Positions 33,474 through 42,927 of a stretch of DNA of 64,000 nucleotides are shown here, piece after piece. Within the stretch, counting starts at the first letter, position 1, and every line of letters begins with the position of its first letter. This DNA is from Thermoanaerobacter sp. A7A (GTDB lineage Bacteria > Bacillota > Thermoanaerobacteria > Thermoanaerobacterales > Thermoanaerobacteraceae): contig NZ_AVAF01000171.1 of the NCBI RefSeq assembly GCF_000445185.1, forward strand, positions 36,870-100,869. Reading direction: 5' to 3'. A program made the translations under genes and the position numbers. A model generated the notes under the pieces. It saw only the letters and a list, made by a program, of their open reading frames with translations, had not been told where the DNA came from and did no database searches.

Positions 33474-34566
33474 TAAAATCTCTGCAAATCAAGTATCAAT
33501 ATTGCTTTTCACTACTATGGTAGGAGCTGGAATATTAAGTCTTCCTGCAGATGTTTCCAAAGAGGTAGGACCTAATGGGCTTATAGCTATCTTGGGAGGA
33601 GGAATAGCTTCTCTTTTTTTTGCAAGGCTGATACTTTATCTATCTTCTAAATTTCCTACAGAAACTTTTGTCGAATATACCGGTAAACTTATAACAAGAC
33701 CTATTTCTATTATTATAAGTATTATACTTGTTTTTTACTTCACAATATTTGCAAGCCTTGATGTAAGGATTTTTGGGGAAGTTTTGAAAATATATCTTTT
33801 GCCAAGTACCCCTATTGAAACGATAATTATTACAATGCTTTTTACTTCTGCCTATTTAGTGCGATATGGACTTGAGCCAATTGCACGAATGTCAGAAATT
33901 TTGTTTCCCATAATAGTGATACCTCTTGTATTACTTTTTTTACCGACTTTAACTGATATAGATTTAAGTAATTTTCTTCCATTTATGAGGGTTTCATTAG
34001 TTGAGTTTTTTAAAGGAATGCTTGTGACTACATATAGTTTTGTTGGCTTTGAGATATTGTATTTGCTTTTTCCATATATAATTAATACAGACAAATTGAA
34101 AAGAAGTGTCAATTCAGCAATAATCTCTACGATGTTGTTTTACATGTATATAACTTTTTTTGTAGTTGGCATATTTGGATACAAGGAAACAAGGGAACAG
34201 CTGTGGCCTTTTTTGACCCTCATTAAATCTATTAATTTTCCTGTGTTTTTCATTGAAAATGTAGAGGGAATTGTAATGGGAATATGGACATTCACCATTT
34301 TTACTTCTATTTATTCTTTTCACTATTTTGCTACTTTGGCTCTTTCAAAGCTTTTAAAGACCAGAGAACATTCTTATTTTGTATTGCCGGCAGTTCCTAT
34401 AATGTATTTAATGGCTTTAATTCCCGATTCTATTGTGACAGTTTATAAATATGCGGGATATGTTTCCCAGTACATGTCAGTGTTTTTTATAGCTATATTG
34501 CCAATACTATTGTTTATCATTTTAAAAGTCAAAAGATTAGGTGATAAAGATGAAGAGAAAACTTAA
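33457..34566 (+). CDS. gerAB: Spore germination receptor subunit B (GerAB family)
   Basis: 369 aa integral membrane protein of the amino acid/polyamine/organocation superfamily, with about ten spans. It starts KISANQVSILLFTTMVGAGILSLP, the conserved first helix that lines the ligand site. It overlaps gerAA and gerAC, so the three are translated together. Confidence 0.92.
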   Translation: MIKNNDKISANQVSILLFTTMVGAGILSLPADVSKEVGPNGLIAILGGGIASLFFARLILYLSSKFPTETFVEYTGKLITRPISIIISIILVFYFTIFASLDVRIFGEVLKIYLLPSTPIETIIITMLFTSAYLVRYGLEPIARMSEILFPIIVIPLVLLFLPTLTDIDLSNFLPFMRVSLVEFFKGMLVTTYSFVGFEILYLLFPYIINTDKLKRSVNSAIISTMLFYMYITFFVVGIFGYKETREQLWPFLTLIKSINFPVFFIENVEGIVMGIWTFTIFTSIYSFHYFATLALSKLLKTREHSYFVLPAVPIMYLMALIPDSIVTVYKYAGYVSQYMSVFFIAILPILLFIILKVKRLGDKDEEKT

Positions 34567-35701
34567 AATAGTGATATTATGGGTTTTAATTGCTCTTATG
34601 TTGACAGGCTGTTGGGATAAAATTGAAATAGAAGACAGGGCTTTTGTGATGGCAATTGGTATAGATTTATCTTCTTCGAATAAAAGATATGTTGTGACTT
34701 TTCAATTTCCTAATGCTGCTCAAATTACAAAAGGTACCAGTGGCGGTGGAGGAGGAAGTGAAAAGCCAAGTTTTGCTGTTTCAGAAGTTGCTGATACGAT
34801 TTTTTCTGCTTCCCGTCATATAAGTACAAGAATTAATAAAGCGCTGTATTTAGGTCATACACAAGCTATTATTTTTGGCAAAGACGTAGTGGAAAACAAG
34901 GATAAATTTCAACAAGTTTTAGATTCTCTTGACAGGAGTTATGAATTGAGCCGTAAAGTTTACCTTCTTGTAACTCCACAAAAAGCTCAGGATATTCTTC
35001 TAAAAAAATACGAGATGGAACCAAATACAGGAGCTTATATTAGAGATATATTCAAACATTACAACTTGACATCAAAATTTCCAACAATTGACTATAATAA
35101 AATTACTAAGTCTCTTCATGAGACGAACGGCAATGCGATAATCCCAAAAATAATTGCAGGAAAAGATGAAATTAAAATAGCAGGTTCTGCTATTATTAAA
35201 AATTATAAATTAGCAGGTTGGATGGAAGATGATGAAAACATGGGATATATGTGGCTGACTGGTCTTGTGAAGGGAGGAGATATTTCTATAAATATGCCAG
35301 GAGATGGAGAAGAAATAAAGGTTCCTTTTAATATTTCAAATGTTATTAGAAGGCGAGATGTTAAAGAAGAAAATGGGAAAATTATTTATAGAGTTAAACT
35401 GGAGGTGGAAGGAGATATAACGGAATATACTTTTGAAAAGCACGGAGAAATGATGAAAGGTGACTTGTTAAACGTCATAGAAAGAAAAACTAGTGACGAA
35501 ATAAAGAAGATGACACAAAAAGCTATAAATAGATTTCAAAAAGAATTAAAAGTAGACATGCTAGGTATAGGAGATTATATTGAAAAATATCATCCAAGTT
35601 TATGGGAAAAGGTGGGGAAAGATTGGGATAAAATTTTTCCGGAGGTAGAGATAAAAGTAGATGTTACTTCTCATGTCCGAAGGATAGGGCTTTTCAGGTA
35701 G
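34550..35701 (+). CDS. gerAC: Spore germination receptor subunit C (GerAC lipoprotein)
   Basis: About 383 aa lipoprotein. Signal peptide and lipobox LMLTGCWDKIEIEDRAF give lipidated Cys at about residue 21; the GCWD...E...R motif is diagnostic for GerC proteins. It sits on the outer face of the spore inner membrane. ATG 34550 follows AGGTGATAAAG; the frame extends upstream to a GTG at 34541. Last gene of the receptor operon. Confidence 0.93.
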   Translation: MKRKLKIVILWVLIALMLTGCWDKIEIEDRAFVMAIGIDLSSSNKRYVVTFQFPNAAQITKGTSGGGGGSEKPSFAVSEVADTIFSASRHISTRINKALYLGHTQAIIFGKDVVENKDKFQQVLDSLDRSYELSRKVYLLVTPQKAQDILLKKYEMEPNTGAYIRDIFKHYNLTSKFPTIDYNKITKSLHETNGNAIIPKIIAGKDEIKIAGSAIIKNYKLAGWMEDDENMGYMWLTGLVKGGDISINMPGDGEEIKVPFNISNVIRRRDVKEENGKIIYRVKLEVEGDITEYTFEKHGEMMKGDLLNVIERKTSDEIKKMTQKAINRFQKELKVDMLGIGDYIEKYHPSLWEKVGKDWDKIFPEVEIKVDVTSHVRRIGLFR

Positions 35702-35705
35702 AAGG

Positions 35706-35734
35706 GTATATTTTTTAATATATTTGGTAATACT
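35706..35734 (+). promoter_or_regulatory. Sigma-F-type promoter of spoIIR
   Basis: GTATA at 35706-35710 and GGTAATACT at 35726-35734 (consensus GGNRANAMT, all positions fit) with a 15-bp spacer, 38 nt before the spoIIR ATG. spoIIR is a forespore sigma-F gene in Bacillus. Confidence 0.7.
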
Positions 35735-35771
35735 TTAGTTAAACTAAAGATTTGTGATGGAGGATAAAATT

Positions 35772-36407
35772 ATGAAAAGGTTAATTGCATTGATGGTATT
35801 AGCAATTATTATAGCAGCAAATTTTTATGGGGCTAAATCTTCCAATTTGCAAAGAGAAGACCTATCCCGCAAATTAATAAGGTTTCATGTGATTGCCAAC
35901 AGCGATTCCGAAGAAGACCAGGAATTAAAACTTAAGGTTAGAGATGCTATACTTGTTGATTTAACGCCTAAATTTGAAAAAGTAAAAGATGTAAAAGATT
36001 CGGAAAGGATTATAAAGCAAAGTATTGAGGAGATTAAAAAGGTTGCAGAGGAAGTAATTCGTAGAGAAGGTAAGAATTATGATGTGAAAGTTGCCTATGG
36101 CACCTTTGATTTTCCTACACGGTATTATGGGGCACTTACTCTTCCTGCGGGAAATTACAACGCGCTTAAAGTAGTAATAGGAAATGGTGAAGGTAAAAAT
36201 TGGTGGTGTGTAATATTTCCTCCCCTTTGCTTTATTGATGCTACCCACGGGTTTACAGATACACAAACTGCAGAGGAAGTGGCTAAATATCTTTCTCAAG
36301 ATGAAATGAAACTTATTGAGAAAGAAAAACCTAAAGTTAAATTTAAAATAGTTGAAATTATAGAGGAATATTACAATAAATTTAAAGTGGCATGGAAGGC
36401 GCCTTAA
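35772..36407 (+). CDS. spoIIR: Stage II sporulation protein R
   Basis: Secreted forespore signal that triggers SpoIIGA to process pro-sigma-E; about 211 aa. Signal/anchor at about 1-22 followed by the conserved LIRFHVIANSDSEEDQELK, PAGNYNALKVVIG and NWWCVIFPPLCFID motifs. ATG 35772 lies 8 nt after GGAGG; codons upstream (35754) include the SD. It has its own sigma-F-like promoter after gerAC. Confidence 0.95.
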   Translation: MKRLIALMVLAIIIAANFYGAKSSNLQREDLSRKLIRFHVIANSDSEEDQELKLKVRDAILVDLTPKFEKVKDVKDSERIIKQSIEEIKKVAEEVIRREGKNYDVKVAYGTFDFPTRYYGALTLPAGNYNALKVVIGNGEGKNWWCVIFPPLCFIDATHGFTDTQTAEEVAKYLSQDEMKLIEKEKPKVKFKIVEIIEEYYNKFKVAWKAP

Positions 36408-36428
36408 AGGGCGCTTTAATTTTTTAAA
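36395..36428 (+). terminator. spoIIR terminator
   Basis: GGCGCC-TTAAA-GGGCGC type stem with flanking AAGG/CTTT, followed by TTTTTTAA. Confidence 0.7.
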
Positions 36429-36499
36429 TTAAAAACAGCGTATAATACTTTTACTACTACAAAAAATATTTACAAACACCAAAGAAAAGGAGGTTCAAA

Positions 36500-37210
36500 A
36501 TGAAAATAGATTTTATTCTCCGCATAAAGATTATAATAACAGTTTTGGCTATTTTTATAACAGCAGTTTTTGAGTATGCGGCTTATGATTTGACCAAAAC
36601 AGCTATGTCTAACCTTTATTGGGGAAATACAGGTAGTGATGTTGCAAAAGTGCAAGCACGGCTTAAAGACTGGGGATATTATACGGGAGCTGTAGATGGA
36701 TTTTTTGGGGTTAGAACGTGGCTGGCAGTTCGGAAATTTCAAGCATATAATGGACTCAGAGTTACTGGAATTGTAGATGACGATACAAAAGTAGCTTTAG
36801 GTTTTACGACTACTGCACAGGATTTAGCGGCTTATCAGGCTTCTTCCTCTGTCACCACAAATGACGATGTTTACCTTTTAGCAATGCTTATAAATGGAGA
36901 AGCGAGAGGAGAACCTTATATTGGAAAAGTTGCAGTTGGAGCTGTGGTGATGAATAGAGTAAGAGACCCGAGATTTCCAAAAACTATAGCAGGTGTTATA
37001 TTTCAACCTGGGGCTTTTTCTGCAGTAGATGATGGTCAAATGTGGCTACCTCCTACAAATGACAGCATAAGGGCGGCAAGAGATGCAATTGCTGGATGGG
37101 ACCCTACTGGTGGTGCCTTGTATTATTACAACGCTGCGAGAGTGACAAGTTATTGGATATTTAACAGGCCAATTATAACCCAAATAGGCAGCCATATCTT
37201 TGCAAGGTGA
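36500..37210 (+). CDS. sleB: Spore cortex-lytic enzyme SleB
   Basis: Lytic transglycosylase that degrades spore cortex at germination; 236 aa. N-terminal signal/anchor (about 8-28), peptidoglycan-binding domain (about 43-100, VAKVQARLKDWGYYTGAVDG), and the SleB/Hydrolase_2 domain (about 122-236) with catalytic Glu134 in INGEARGEPY. SD AAGGAGG. Paired with ypeB 10 nt downstream, as in Bacillus. Confidence 0.95.
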   Translation: MKIDFILRIKIIITVLAIFITAVFEYAAYDLTKTAMSNLYWGNTGSDVAKVQARLKDWGYYTGAVDGFFGVRTWLAVRKFQAYNGLRVTGIVDDDTKVALGFTTTAQDLAAYQASSSVTTNDDVYLLAMLINGEARGEPYIGKVAVGAVVMNRVRDPRFPKTIAGVIFQPGAFSAVDDGQMWLPPTNDSIRAARDAIAGWDPTGGALYYYNAARVTSYWIFNRPIITQIGSHIFAR

Positions 37211-37219
37211 GGTGAAAAA

Positions 37220-38554
37220 ATGTTAAAACGAGGCTTGACGGCTTTTGCTTTAATTTTAATATTAATCCTCGGAGCATGGGGATATAGACAATATATTGAG
37301 AAAATTTCTTATCACAGGTATTTACAAGCACAATATGATAGGTCTTTTTATCAATTGGTGTCTAACGTAGAGAACATCGAAACTTCTATGGGAAAACTAA
37401 TGGTAGCTTCTTCAGATAAAACCACTATTCCTATTTTAGATGAAATATGGAGGGAAGCTTTTTCAGGGCAAGAGCACTTAAATCAACTTCCTATAGGGCA
37501 GCCTGAAATAGATAATACTTCAAAGTTTTTGACACAAATTGGCGATTACGCTTACAGTCTTACAAAAAAAGTTGCTTCAGGGCAAAAATTATCACAGCAA
37601 GATTTAGCAACCCTTACGAAATTACAGAATTATGCGGTATTTTTAGGTAAAAACTTACAAGACTTAAGAAAAAAAATTCAAGGTGGATATGAACTTGGAA
37701 ACTTACGTCAAAAAGGTACACAAAAAATGGGTGAGATTGATAGTAAAATTTTAAATGTAAAAATGAGTAGTGTCAATCAGACTATGACAAATTACCCTAC
37801 TTTGATATATGACGGCCCTTTTTCTGAAAGTTTAGCAAAAACTACACCTAAAGGTTTAGTTGGGAAAGAAGTTTCTTACGATAGAGCTTTACAAATAGCA
37901 AAAGATTTTTATGGAAAGCCTGTAGAATCACAAAACAAGTATAGTCCTAACAATGGAAAAATAAAAGCTTATGGGATAGAATTAAAATCTCCAGGTAAAT
38001 TACCTGTTTATATAAATGTCAGTCAAAAAGGTGGATATGTTGTATGGATGATGGACCAGAGAAGTGTGAATAAAATAAATATTTCTCAATCACAAGCTTT
38101 GCAGTATGCTAAAAAATTTTTAGAAAAACACGGTTTCAAAAACGTGGAAAGTACTTATTCTATGAAGGCGGATGGTAGTGTACAGTTTAATTTTGTTCCT
38201 GTACAAGATGAGGTATATTTGTATCCAGACATTGTCAAAGTGAAAGTGGCACTTGACAATGGTGACATAATCGGATTTGACGCTACAGCTTACTACATGA
38301 ATCATACGGAGAGAAAATTAGAAAAGCCAAAACTTACGGAAAAAGAAGCGGAGCAAAAAGTAAATAAAAACTTAAAAATAGAAGGAACAAAATTAACACT
38401 CATTCCTTTGGAGGGCGGAAAAGAAGTATTGGCTTACGAATTTAAAGGAACATACAAAGGTGATACATTTTACGTGTATATAAATGCATTAAATGGAAAT
38501 GAAGAAAAAATTTTAAAGGTTATAAAAACAGAACATGGAGATTTGACCATGTAG
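37220..38554 (+). CDS. ypeB: Germination protein YpeB
   Basis: Partner that stabilises SleB in the dormant spore; 444 aa. One N-terminal membrane segment (about 5-22), a helical region, then three PepSY-like units (QIAKDFYGKP, SQSQALQYAKKFLEKHGF, LTEKEAEQKVNKNL). The neighbour order sleB-ypeB is conserved. Confidence 0.93.
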   Translation: MLKRGLTAFALILILILGAWGYRQYIEKISYHRYLQAQYDRSFYQLVSNVENIETSMGKLMVASSDKTTIPILDEIWREAFSGQEHLNQLPIGQPEIDNTSKFLTQIGDYAYSLTKKVASGQKLSQQDLATLTKLQNYAVFLGKNLQDLRKKIQGGYELGNLRQKGTQKMGEIDSKILNVKMSSVNQTMTNYPTLIYDGPFSESLAKTTPKGLVGKEVSYDRALQIAKDFYGKPVESQNKYSPNNGKIKAYGIELKSPGKLPVYINVSQKGGYVVWMMDQRSVNKINISQSQALQYAKKFLEKHGFKNVESTYSMKADGSVQFNFVPVQDEVYLYPDIVKVKVALDNGDIIGFDATAYYMNHTERKLEKPKLTEKEAEQKVNKNLKIEGTKLTLIPLEGGKEVLAYEFKGTYKGDTFYVYINALNGNEEKILKVIKTEHGDLTM

Positions 38555-38620
38555 TCCATAACATAAAAGTGCTTTTAAAGGCGCAAAATAAGTGTAGGGC
38601 AAAAGAAGGAGGGGATAAAA

Positions 38621-38818
38621 ATGGGTAGACGCAGAGGCTTAATGTCTGACCAACTTAAATATGAGTTGGCTAAAGAACTCGGCGTTTACGACACAGTAAT
38701 GAAGGAAGGTTGGGGAAGTGTTTCTTCTAGAAATTGCGGTAATCTTGTAAAACTTGCAATCGAAAAAGCAGAAAAAATGCTTGTAGAAAATTATAACAAC
38801 GGAAATACCACCTTCTAA
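38621..38818 (+). CDS. Alpha/beta-type small acid-soluble spore protein
   Basis: DNA-coating spore protein of 65 aa. Conserved segments: [12 protein letters not shown] (the GPR protease cleavage region, normally E-x-A-x-E-[LF]-G-V) and [34 protein letters not shown] at 38605-38614 before ATG. The position-one region MGRRRG is more basic than in most SASPs. Monocistronic with a terminator. No clear sigma-G promoter was found upstream. Confidence 0.93.
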   Translation: MGRRRGLMSDQLKYELAKELGVYDTVMKEGWGSVSSRNCGNLVKLAIEKAEKMLVENYNNGNTTF

Positions 38819-38826
38819 ATGCCCAG

Positions 38827-38866
38827 CAAGCCGGGGAAGAAAAACTTGTTCTTTCCCGGCTTTAAA
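38827..38866 (+). terminator. SASP terminator
   Basis: AAGCCGGG-GAAGAA pairs with TTCTT-TCCCGGCTT, followed by T and AAA. Confidence 0.85.
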
Positions 38867-38953
38867 ATTTATAAAATAAAATTTTTCTTGAATACATATT
38901 CTTAAAAGAGTAGAATAAAGATAATGTAAGAAAAATTAGTGGAGTGTGAGAGA

Positions 38954-40033
38954 ATGGCGAAGAAGAAATTAGCTGTTTTATTTGGTGGACAATCGGGAGA
39001 ACATGAAGTTTCTTTAATGTCTGCAAAGTCTATAATAAACAACCTTGATAAAGATAAATATGAGATTTACATGATAGGTATTACAAAAAAAGGAGAATGG
39101 TATTTATATAAAGGAGATGTAGAAAAAATAGAAACCGGAGAATGGGAAAAAGAAGGAATTCCTGCAACTATGGGAGCTTCTACGAAGTATAGAGGAATAA
39201 TAACTTTCGAAGACGAAAAAAATGGTTTTTATCCTATAGATGTGGTATTTCCTGTTTTGCATGGACCTAATGGAGAAGATGGGACTATACAAGGGCTTTT
39301 AGAATTATTAGATATACCTTATGTAGGAGCTAATGTGCTTTCTTCTGCTTTATGCATGGATAAAGTTTTTACAAAAAGGATTTTTAAGGAAGCGGGGCTA
39401 CCTACACCTGATTTTGTAGTAGTATATAGAAAAGAGATTGAAGACTTAGAAGCTATAAAGAAAAAAGTTGAACATTTGGGATATCCATGCTTTGTAAAAC
39501 CTGCTAATTTAGGCTCTAGTGTTGGTATTACCAAAGTCCACAATGAGGAAGAACTTCCTGGGGCCTTGAAATTAGCTGCAAAATATGATAGAAAATTGTT
39601 GATAGAAAGAGGAATAGATGCTAGGGAAATTGAATGTTCTGTGCTAGGTAACGAAAATCCGCAAGCCTCTATTGCAGGAGAAATTGTTCCTTCTAATGAA
39701 TTCTATGATTATAATGCTAAATATTTTGATGGAGGTAAATCTCTTCTCTTAATACCTGCACCACTTCCAGATGAAAAAATGGAAGAGGTAAGACAATTGG
39801 CTATAAAAGCATATAAGGCGTTGGATTTGAGAGGTATGGCGAGAGTAGACTTTTTAATGGATAGAAATACAGGGACTCTTTATTTGAATGAAGTTAATAC
39901 CATTCCCGGCTTTACAAAAATAAGCATGTATCCTAAACTGTGGGAAGTAAGCGGAAAGCCGTATTCAATATTATTGGACGAACTTATAAACTTAGCGACA
40001 GAGAGCTATAATGAAAAATGTAGGGAATGGTGA
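38954..40033 (+). CDS. ddl: D-alanine--D-alanine ligase
   Basis: Makes the D-Ala-D-Ala end of peptidoglycan precursor; about 359 aa. The N-terminus has VLFGGQSGEHEVSLMSA, then the ATP-grasp domain with HGPNGEDGTIQG, KPANLGSSVGI and NEVNTIPGFT. The last motif also holds metal-binding residues. Start ATG 38954, 6-7 nt after GGAGTGTGAG; GTG 38939 is in frame but precedes the SD. Confidence 0.95.
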   Translation: MAKKKLAVLFGGQSGEHEVSLMSAKSIINNLDKDKYEIYMIGITKKGEWYLYKGDVEKIETGEWEKEGIPATMGASTKYRGIITFEDEKNGFYPIDVVFPVLHGPNGEDGTIQGLLELLDIPYVGANVLSSALCMDKVFTKRIFKEAGLPTPDFVVVYRKEIEDLEAIKKKVEHLGYPCFVKPANLGSSVGITKVHNEEELPGALKLAAKYDRKLLIERGIDAREIECSVLGNENPQASIAGEIVPSNEFYDYNAKYFDGGKSLLLIPAPLPDEKMEEVRQLAIKAYKALDLRGMARVDFLMDRNTGTLYLNEVNTIPGFTKISMYPKLWEVSGKPYSILLDELINLATESYNEKCREW

Positions 40034-40060
40034 GAAATAAGGGAAGAAGGGGAGAGGTAA

Positions 40061-40483
40061 TTGAAAAAAGCGATTATATCTGTAAAAGGTACTCAAAAAA
40101 ACGATCAAAATGAATCTGATACAATAGAACTTATTACAGAGGGTAGTTTCTATATTAAAGGCAATACTTTTTATGTAGTATATGAAGAAAGTGAACTATC
40201 AGGAATGGATGGAACTACTACTACTTTAAAAATTACAGAAGACAAAGTCACATTATTGCGGTTTGGCACAAACAAATCGAAAATGGTTTTTGAGAAAAAC
40301 AAAAGATACGAATCGGACTATGATACTCCTTATGGGAAAGTTCCTTTAGGAATACTGCCAACAGATGTAAAAGTGGCTATGTCGGAAGCTGGCGGTGAGA
40401 TTACTATAAAATATGCTCTTGATTTTAATAACAAGACTGTTAGCAATAATGAACTATACTTAAAAGTGTGGGAGGTAAACTGA
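40061..40483 (+). CDS. DUF1934 family protein (YwiB-like)
   Basis: 140-aa calycin-like beta-barrel protein, AIISVKGTQKNDQNESDTIELITEG onward with FYVVYEESELSGMDGTTTTLKI, characteristic of DUF1934. TTG start with SD GGGGAGAGG. Its stop is 2 nt before argS, the same ywiB-argS pairing found in Bacillus. Function unknown. Confidence 0.85.
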   Translation: MKKAIISVKGTQKNDQNESDTIELITEGSFYIKGNTFYVVYEESELSGMDGTTTTLKITEDKVTLLRFGTNKSKMVFEKNKRYESDYDTPYGKVPLGILPTDVKVAMSEAGGEITIKYALDFNNKTVSNNELYLKVWEVN

Positions 40484-40484
40484 T

Positions 40485-42173
40485 TTGGAAAACATTATAC
40501 AAAAAGTAAAAGATGAAATAAAAGACATGGTGACTACCGCTATAGAGAATTCTGTAAAAGAAGGTTTGATGAATATAGAGGTTATTCCAGAGATAGAAAT
40601 AGAGGAGCCAAAAGAAAGACAACATGGTGACCTTGCAATAAACACAGCAATGGTAATGGCAAAGCAGGCTAAAATGCCCCCTAAGAAAATTGCGGAAATC
40701 ATTGTTTCAAAAATGGACCCTTCAAATACTTTTATAGAAAGGATTGAAATCGCAGGACCTGGCTTTATCAATTTCTTTTTGAAGGATAAATTTTTGGAAG
40801 AAACTTTAAAGCTCGTTTATGAACGAGGGAAAGATTATGGACGAGTAAACATTGGGAATGGCAAGAAAGTACAAGTGGAATTTGTATCGGCAAATCCGAC
40901 GGGTCCTATGCATATGGGAAATGCAAGAGGCGGTGCTTTGGGAGATGCCTTGGCGTCAGTACTTGACTATGCAGGATACGATGTTACAAGGGAATTTTAT
41001 ATAAACGACGCAGGAAATCAGATAGAGAAGTTTGGATATTCACTTGAGGCAAGATACCTGCAATTATTGGGTATACCGGCTGAAGTGCCCGAAGGCGGCT
41101 ACCACGGGGAGGACATAATAGATAGAGCGAGAGAGTTTTTAGAAATATACGGAGATAAATATAAAGATGTACCATCAGAAGAGAGAAGAAAGGCACTCAT
41201 AGAATATGGACTTAAGAAGAATTTAGAAAAAATAAAAGAGGATTTAGCTCTTTACGGTATAGAATATGACGTGTGGTTTTCTGAGCAATCTCTTTATGAC
41301 AGCGGAGAAGTGTATAAAGTAATTGAAGAGCTTAAGCAAAAAGGGTATACTTACGAAAAAGACGGGGCTTTGTGGTTTAAAATGACATTATTTGGCGCAG
41401 AAAAAGACGATGTATTAGTTAGGTCTAATGGATTTCCTACCTATTTGGCTTCTGACATAGCCTATCACAAAAATAAATTTATAACTCGCGGATTTGATTG
41501 GGTTATAAATGTTTGGGGTGCGGATCACCATGGCCATGTTGCTCCTATGAAAGGAGCGATGCAGGCACTTGGCATAGACCCTGACAGGCTTGACGTTGTT
41601 TTAATGCAGCTTGTGAAACTCATAGAAGGCGGTCAAGTTGTTAAAATGTCCAAAAGGACAGGCAGAATGGTGACACTACGAGATTTGATAGATGAAGTAG
41701 GAAAAGATGCAGCAAGATTCTTTTTCAACTTAAGGTCTGCAGACAGTCCCATTGATTTTGACCTTGACTTGGCTAAAGAGCAATCGAATGAAAATCCAGT
41801 ATTTTATGTGCAGTATGCCCATGCGAGGATTTGCTCCATAATAAGGCAGTTAGAAGAAGAGGGTGTAAAGATAGATAATATAGATGAAGTAGATTTAAGC
41901 CTTTTAAAAGAAGAAGAGGAAAAAGAATTAATTAAAAAATTGGCATATTTCCCTGAAGAAATTACTATTGCTGCAAAGACATTGGCACCCCACAGAATTA
42001 CGAGGTACGTACTTGATGTAGCATCGCTTTTCCATTCTTTTTATAACAGTCATAGAGTAAAAGGCGTAGAAGAAGATTTGATGAAAGCAAGGTTTGTGCT
42101 CATATTAGCAGTAAAGACTGTTATAAAGAACGCTTTAAATATATTGAAAATAACAGCACCAGAGAGAATGTAA
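40485..42173 (+). CDS. argS: Arginyl-tRNA synthetase
   Basis: Class I aminoacyl-tRNA synthetase, 562 aa. Arg-specific N-terminal domain (1-110), HIGH-type motif SANPTGPMHMGNARGG at about residue 135, KMSKR at about 387 (VVKMSKRTGRMVTL), and C-terminal DALR anticodon-binding domain. TTG start overlapping the DUF1934 gene's end, with SD GGGAGG. Confidence 0.96.
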   Translation: MENIIQKVKDEIKDMVTTAIENSVKEGLMNIEVIPEIEIEEPKERQHGDLAINTAMVMAKQAKMPPKKIAEIIVSKMDPSNTFIERIEIAGPGFINFFLKDKFLEETLKLVYERGKDYGRVNIGNGKKVQVEFVSANPTGPMHMGNARGGALGDALASVLDYAGYDVTREFYINDAGNQIEKFGYSLEARYLQLLGIPAEVPEGGYHGEDIIDRAREFLEIYGDKYKDVPSEERRKALIEYGLKKNLEKIKEDLALYGIEYDVWFSEQSLYDSGEVYKVIEELKQKGYTYEKDGALWFKMTLFGAEKDDVLVRSNGFPTYLASDIAYHKNKFITRGFDWVINVWGADHHGHVAPMKGAMQALGIDPDRLDVVLMQLVKLIEGGQVVKMSKRTGRMVTLRDLIDEVGKDAARFFFNLRSADSPIDFDLDLAKEQSNENPVFYVQYAHARICSIIRQLEEEGVKIDNIDEVDLSLLKEEEEKELIKKLAYFPEEITIAAKTLAPHRITRYVLDVASLFHSFYNSHRVKGVEEDLMKARFVLILAVKTVIKNALNILKITAPERM

Positions 42174-42202
42174 AAGGCGGTTTTTCCACCTTTATTTTGT
42201 GG
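42174..42202 (+). terminator. argS terminator (weak)
   Basis: AAAGGCGG-TTTTT-CCACCTTT with one mismatch, then ATTTTG; promoter-like TATAAT for the next gene follows at 42204. Confidence 0.55.
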
Positions 42203-42228
42203 TATAATATGGTTAGGAGGTGTTTTTT

Positions 42229-42873
42229 ATGAATATAAAATGGTTAGGGCATTCATGTTTTAAGTTGACATCTGAGAAGGGTACGGTCATTGTCACAGAC
42301 CCTTTTGATGAATCAGTTGGGTACCCTATGCCAAATGTGAAGGCAGACATTGTGACATCTTCTCATTCCCATTTTGACCACAATTATTTTAAGGCGGTAA
42401 AGGGAAACTTTGATATTGTTGACACAGTAGGAGAACATAATATAAAAGGTATCAACATAAAAGGTGTAAATACATTTCACGATGACGAGCATGGTGCAAA
42501 AAGAGGTAAAAATATAGTTTTTGTCTTTGATATTGATGGAATCAGAGTCTGTCACATGGGAGATTTGGGACATGTTTTAACAGAAAAGCAAGTTGAAGAA
42601 ATAGGACCAGTTGATGTTCTACTCATTCCTGTTGGAGGCTATTATACAATTGATGGAAAACAAGCAGTAGAAGTAATGAATCAGCTAAAGCCAAAAATAA
42701 CCATACCAATGCACTATAAAACAGAGTTTATTAATTTCCCTATTGATACTGTAGATAACTTTTTGGATATGACAGGTGGCAAAAAGATTTTATCCTCCGA
42801 ATTAAATGCAAAGAAAGAGGATTTGGAGGATGAGGTAAGAGTAATTGCTTTAAATTTCCAATACTCGGTGTAA
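42229..42873 (+). CDS. UPF0173-type metallo-beta-lactamase-fold hydrolase
   Basis: 214 aa, compact MBL-fold protein. Metal ligands lie in SSHSHFDHNY (HxHxDH), VCHMGDLGH and PMHYKTEF. It belongs to the UPF0173 metal-dependent hydrolase family (YtkL-like); the substrate is unknown. ATG 42229 follows TAGGAGGTG by 7 nt; the upstream GTG at 42220 is part of the SD. It immediately precedes the structured RNA locus. Confidence 0.88.
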   Translation: MNIKWLGHSCFKLTSEKGTVIVTDPFDESVGYPMPNVKADIVTSSHSHFDHNYFKAVKGNFDIVDTVGEHNIKGINIKGVNTFHDDEHGAKRGKNIVFVFDIDGIRVCHMGDLGHVLTEKQVEEIGPVDVLLIPVGGYYTIDGKQAVEVMNQLKPKITIPMHYKTEFINFPIDTVDNFLDMTGGKKILSSELNAKKEDLEDEVRVIALNFQYSV

Positions 42874-42927
42874 AATATTTTTTAAAAACAAATGAATATA
42901 AAAAGACAAAAAGGGCAATATAATAGT

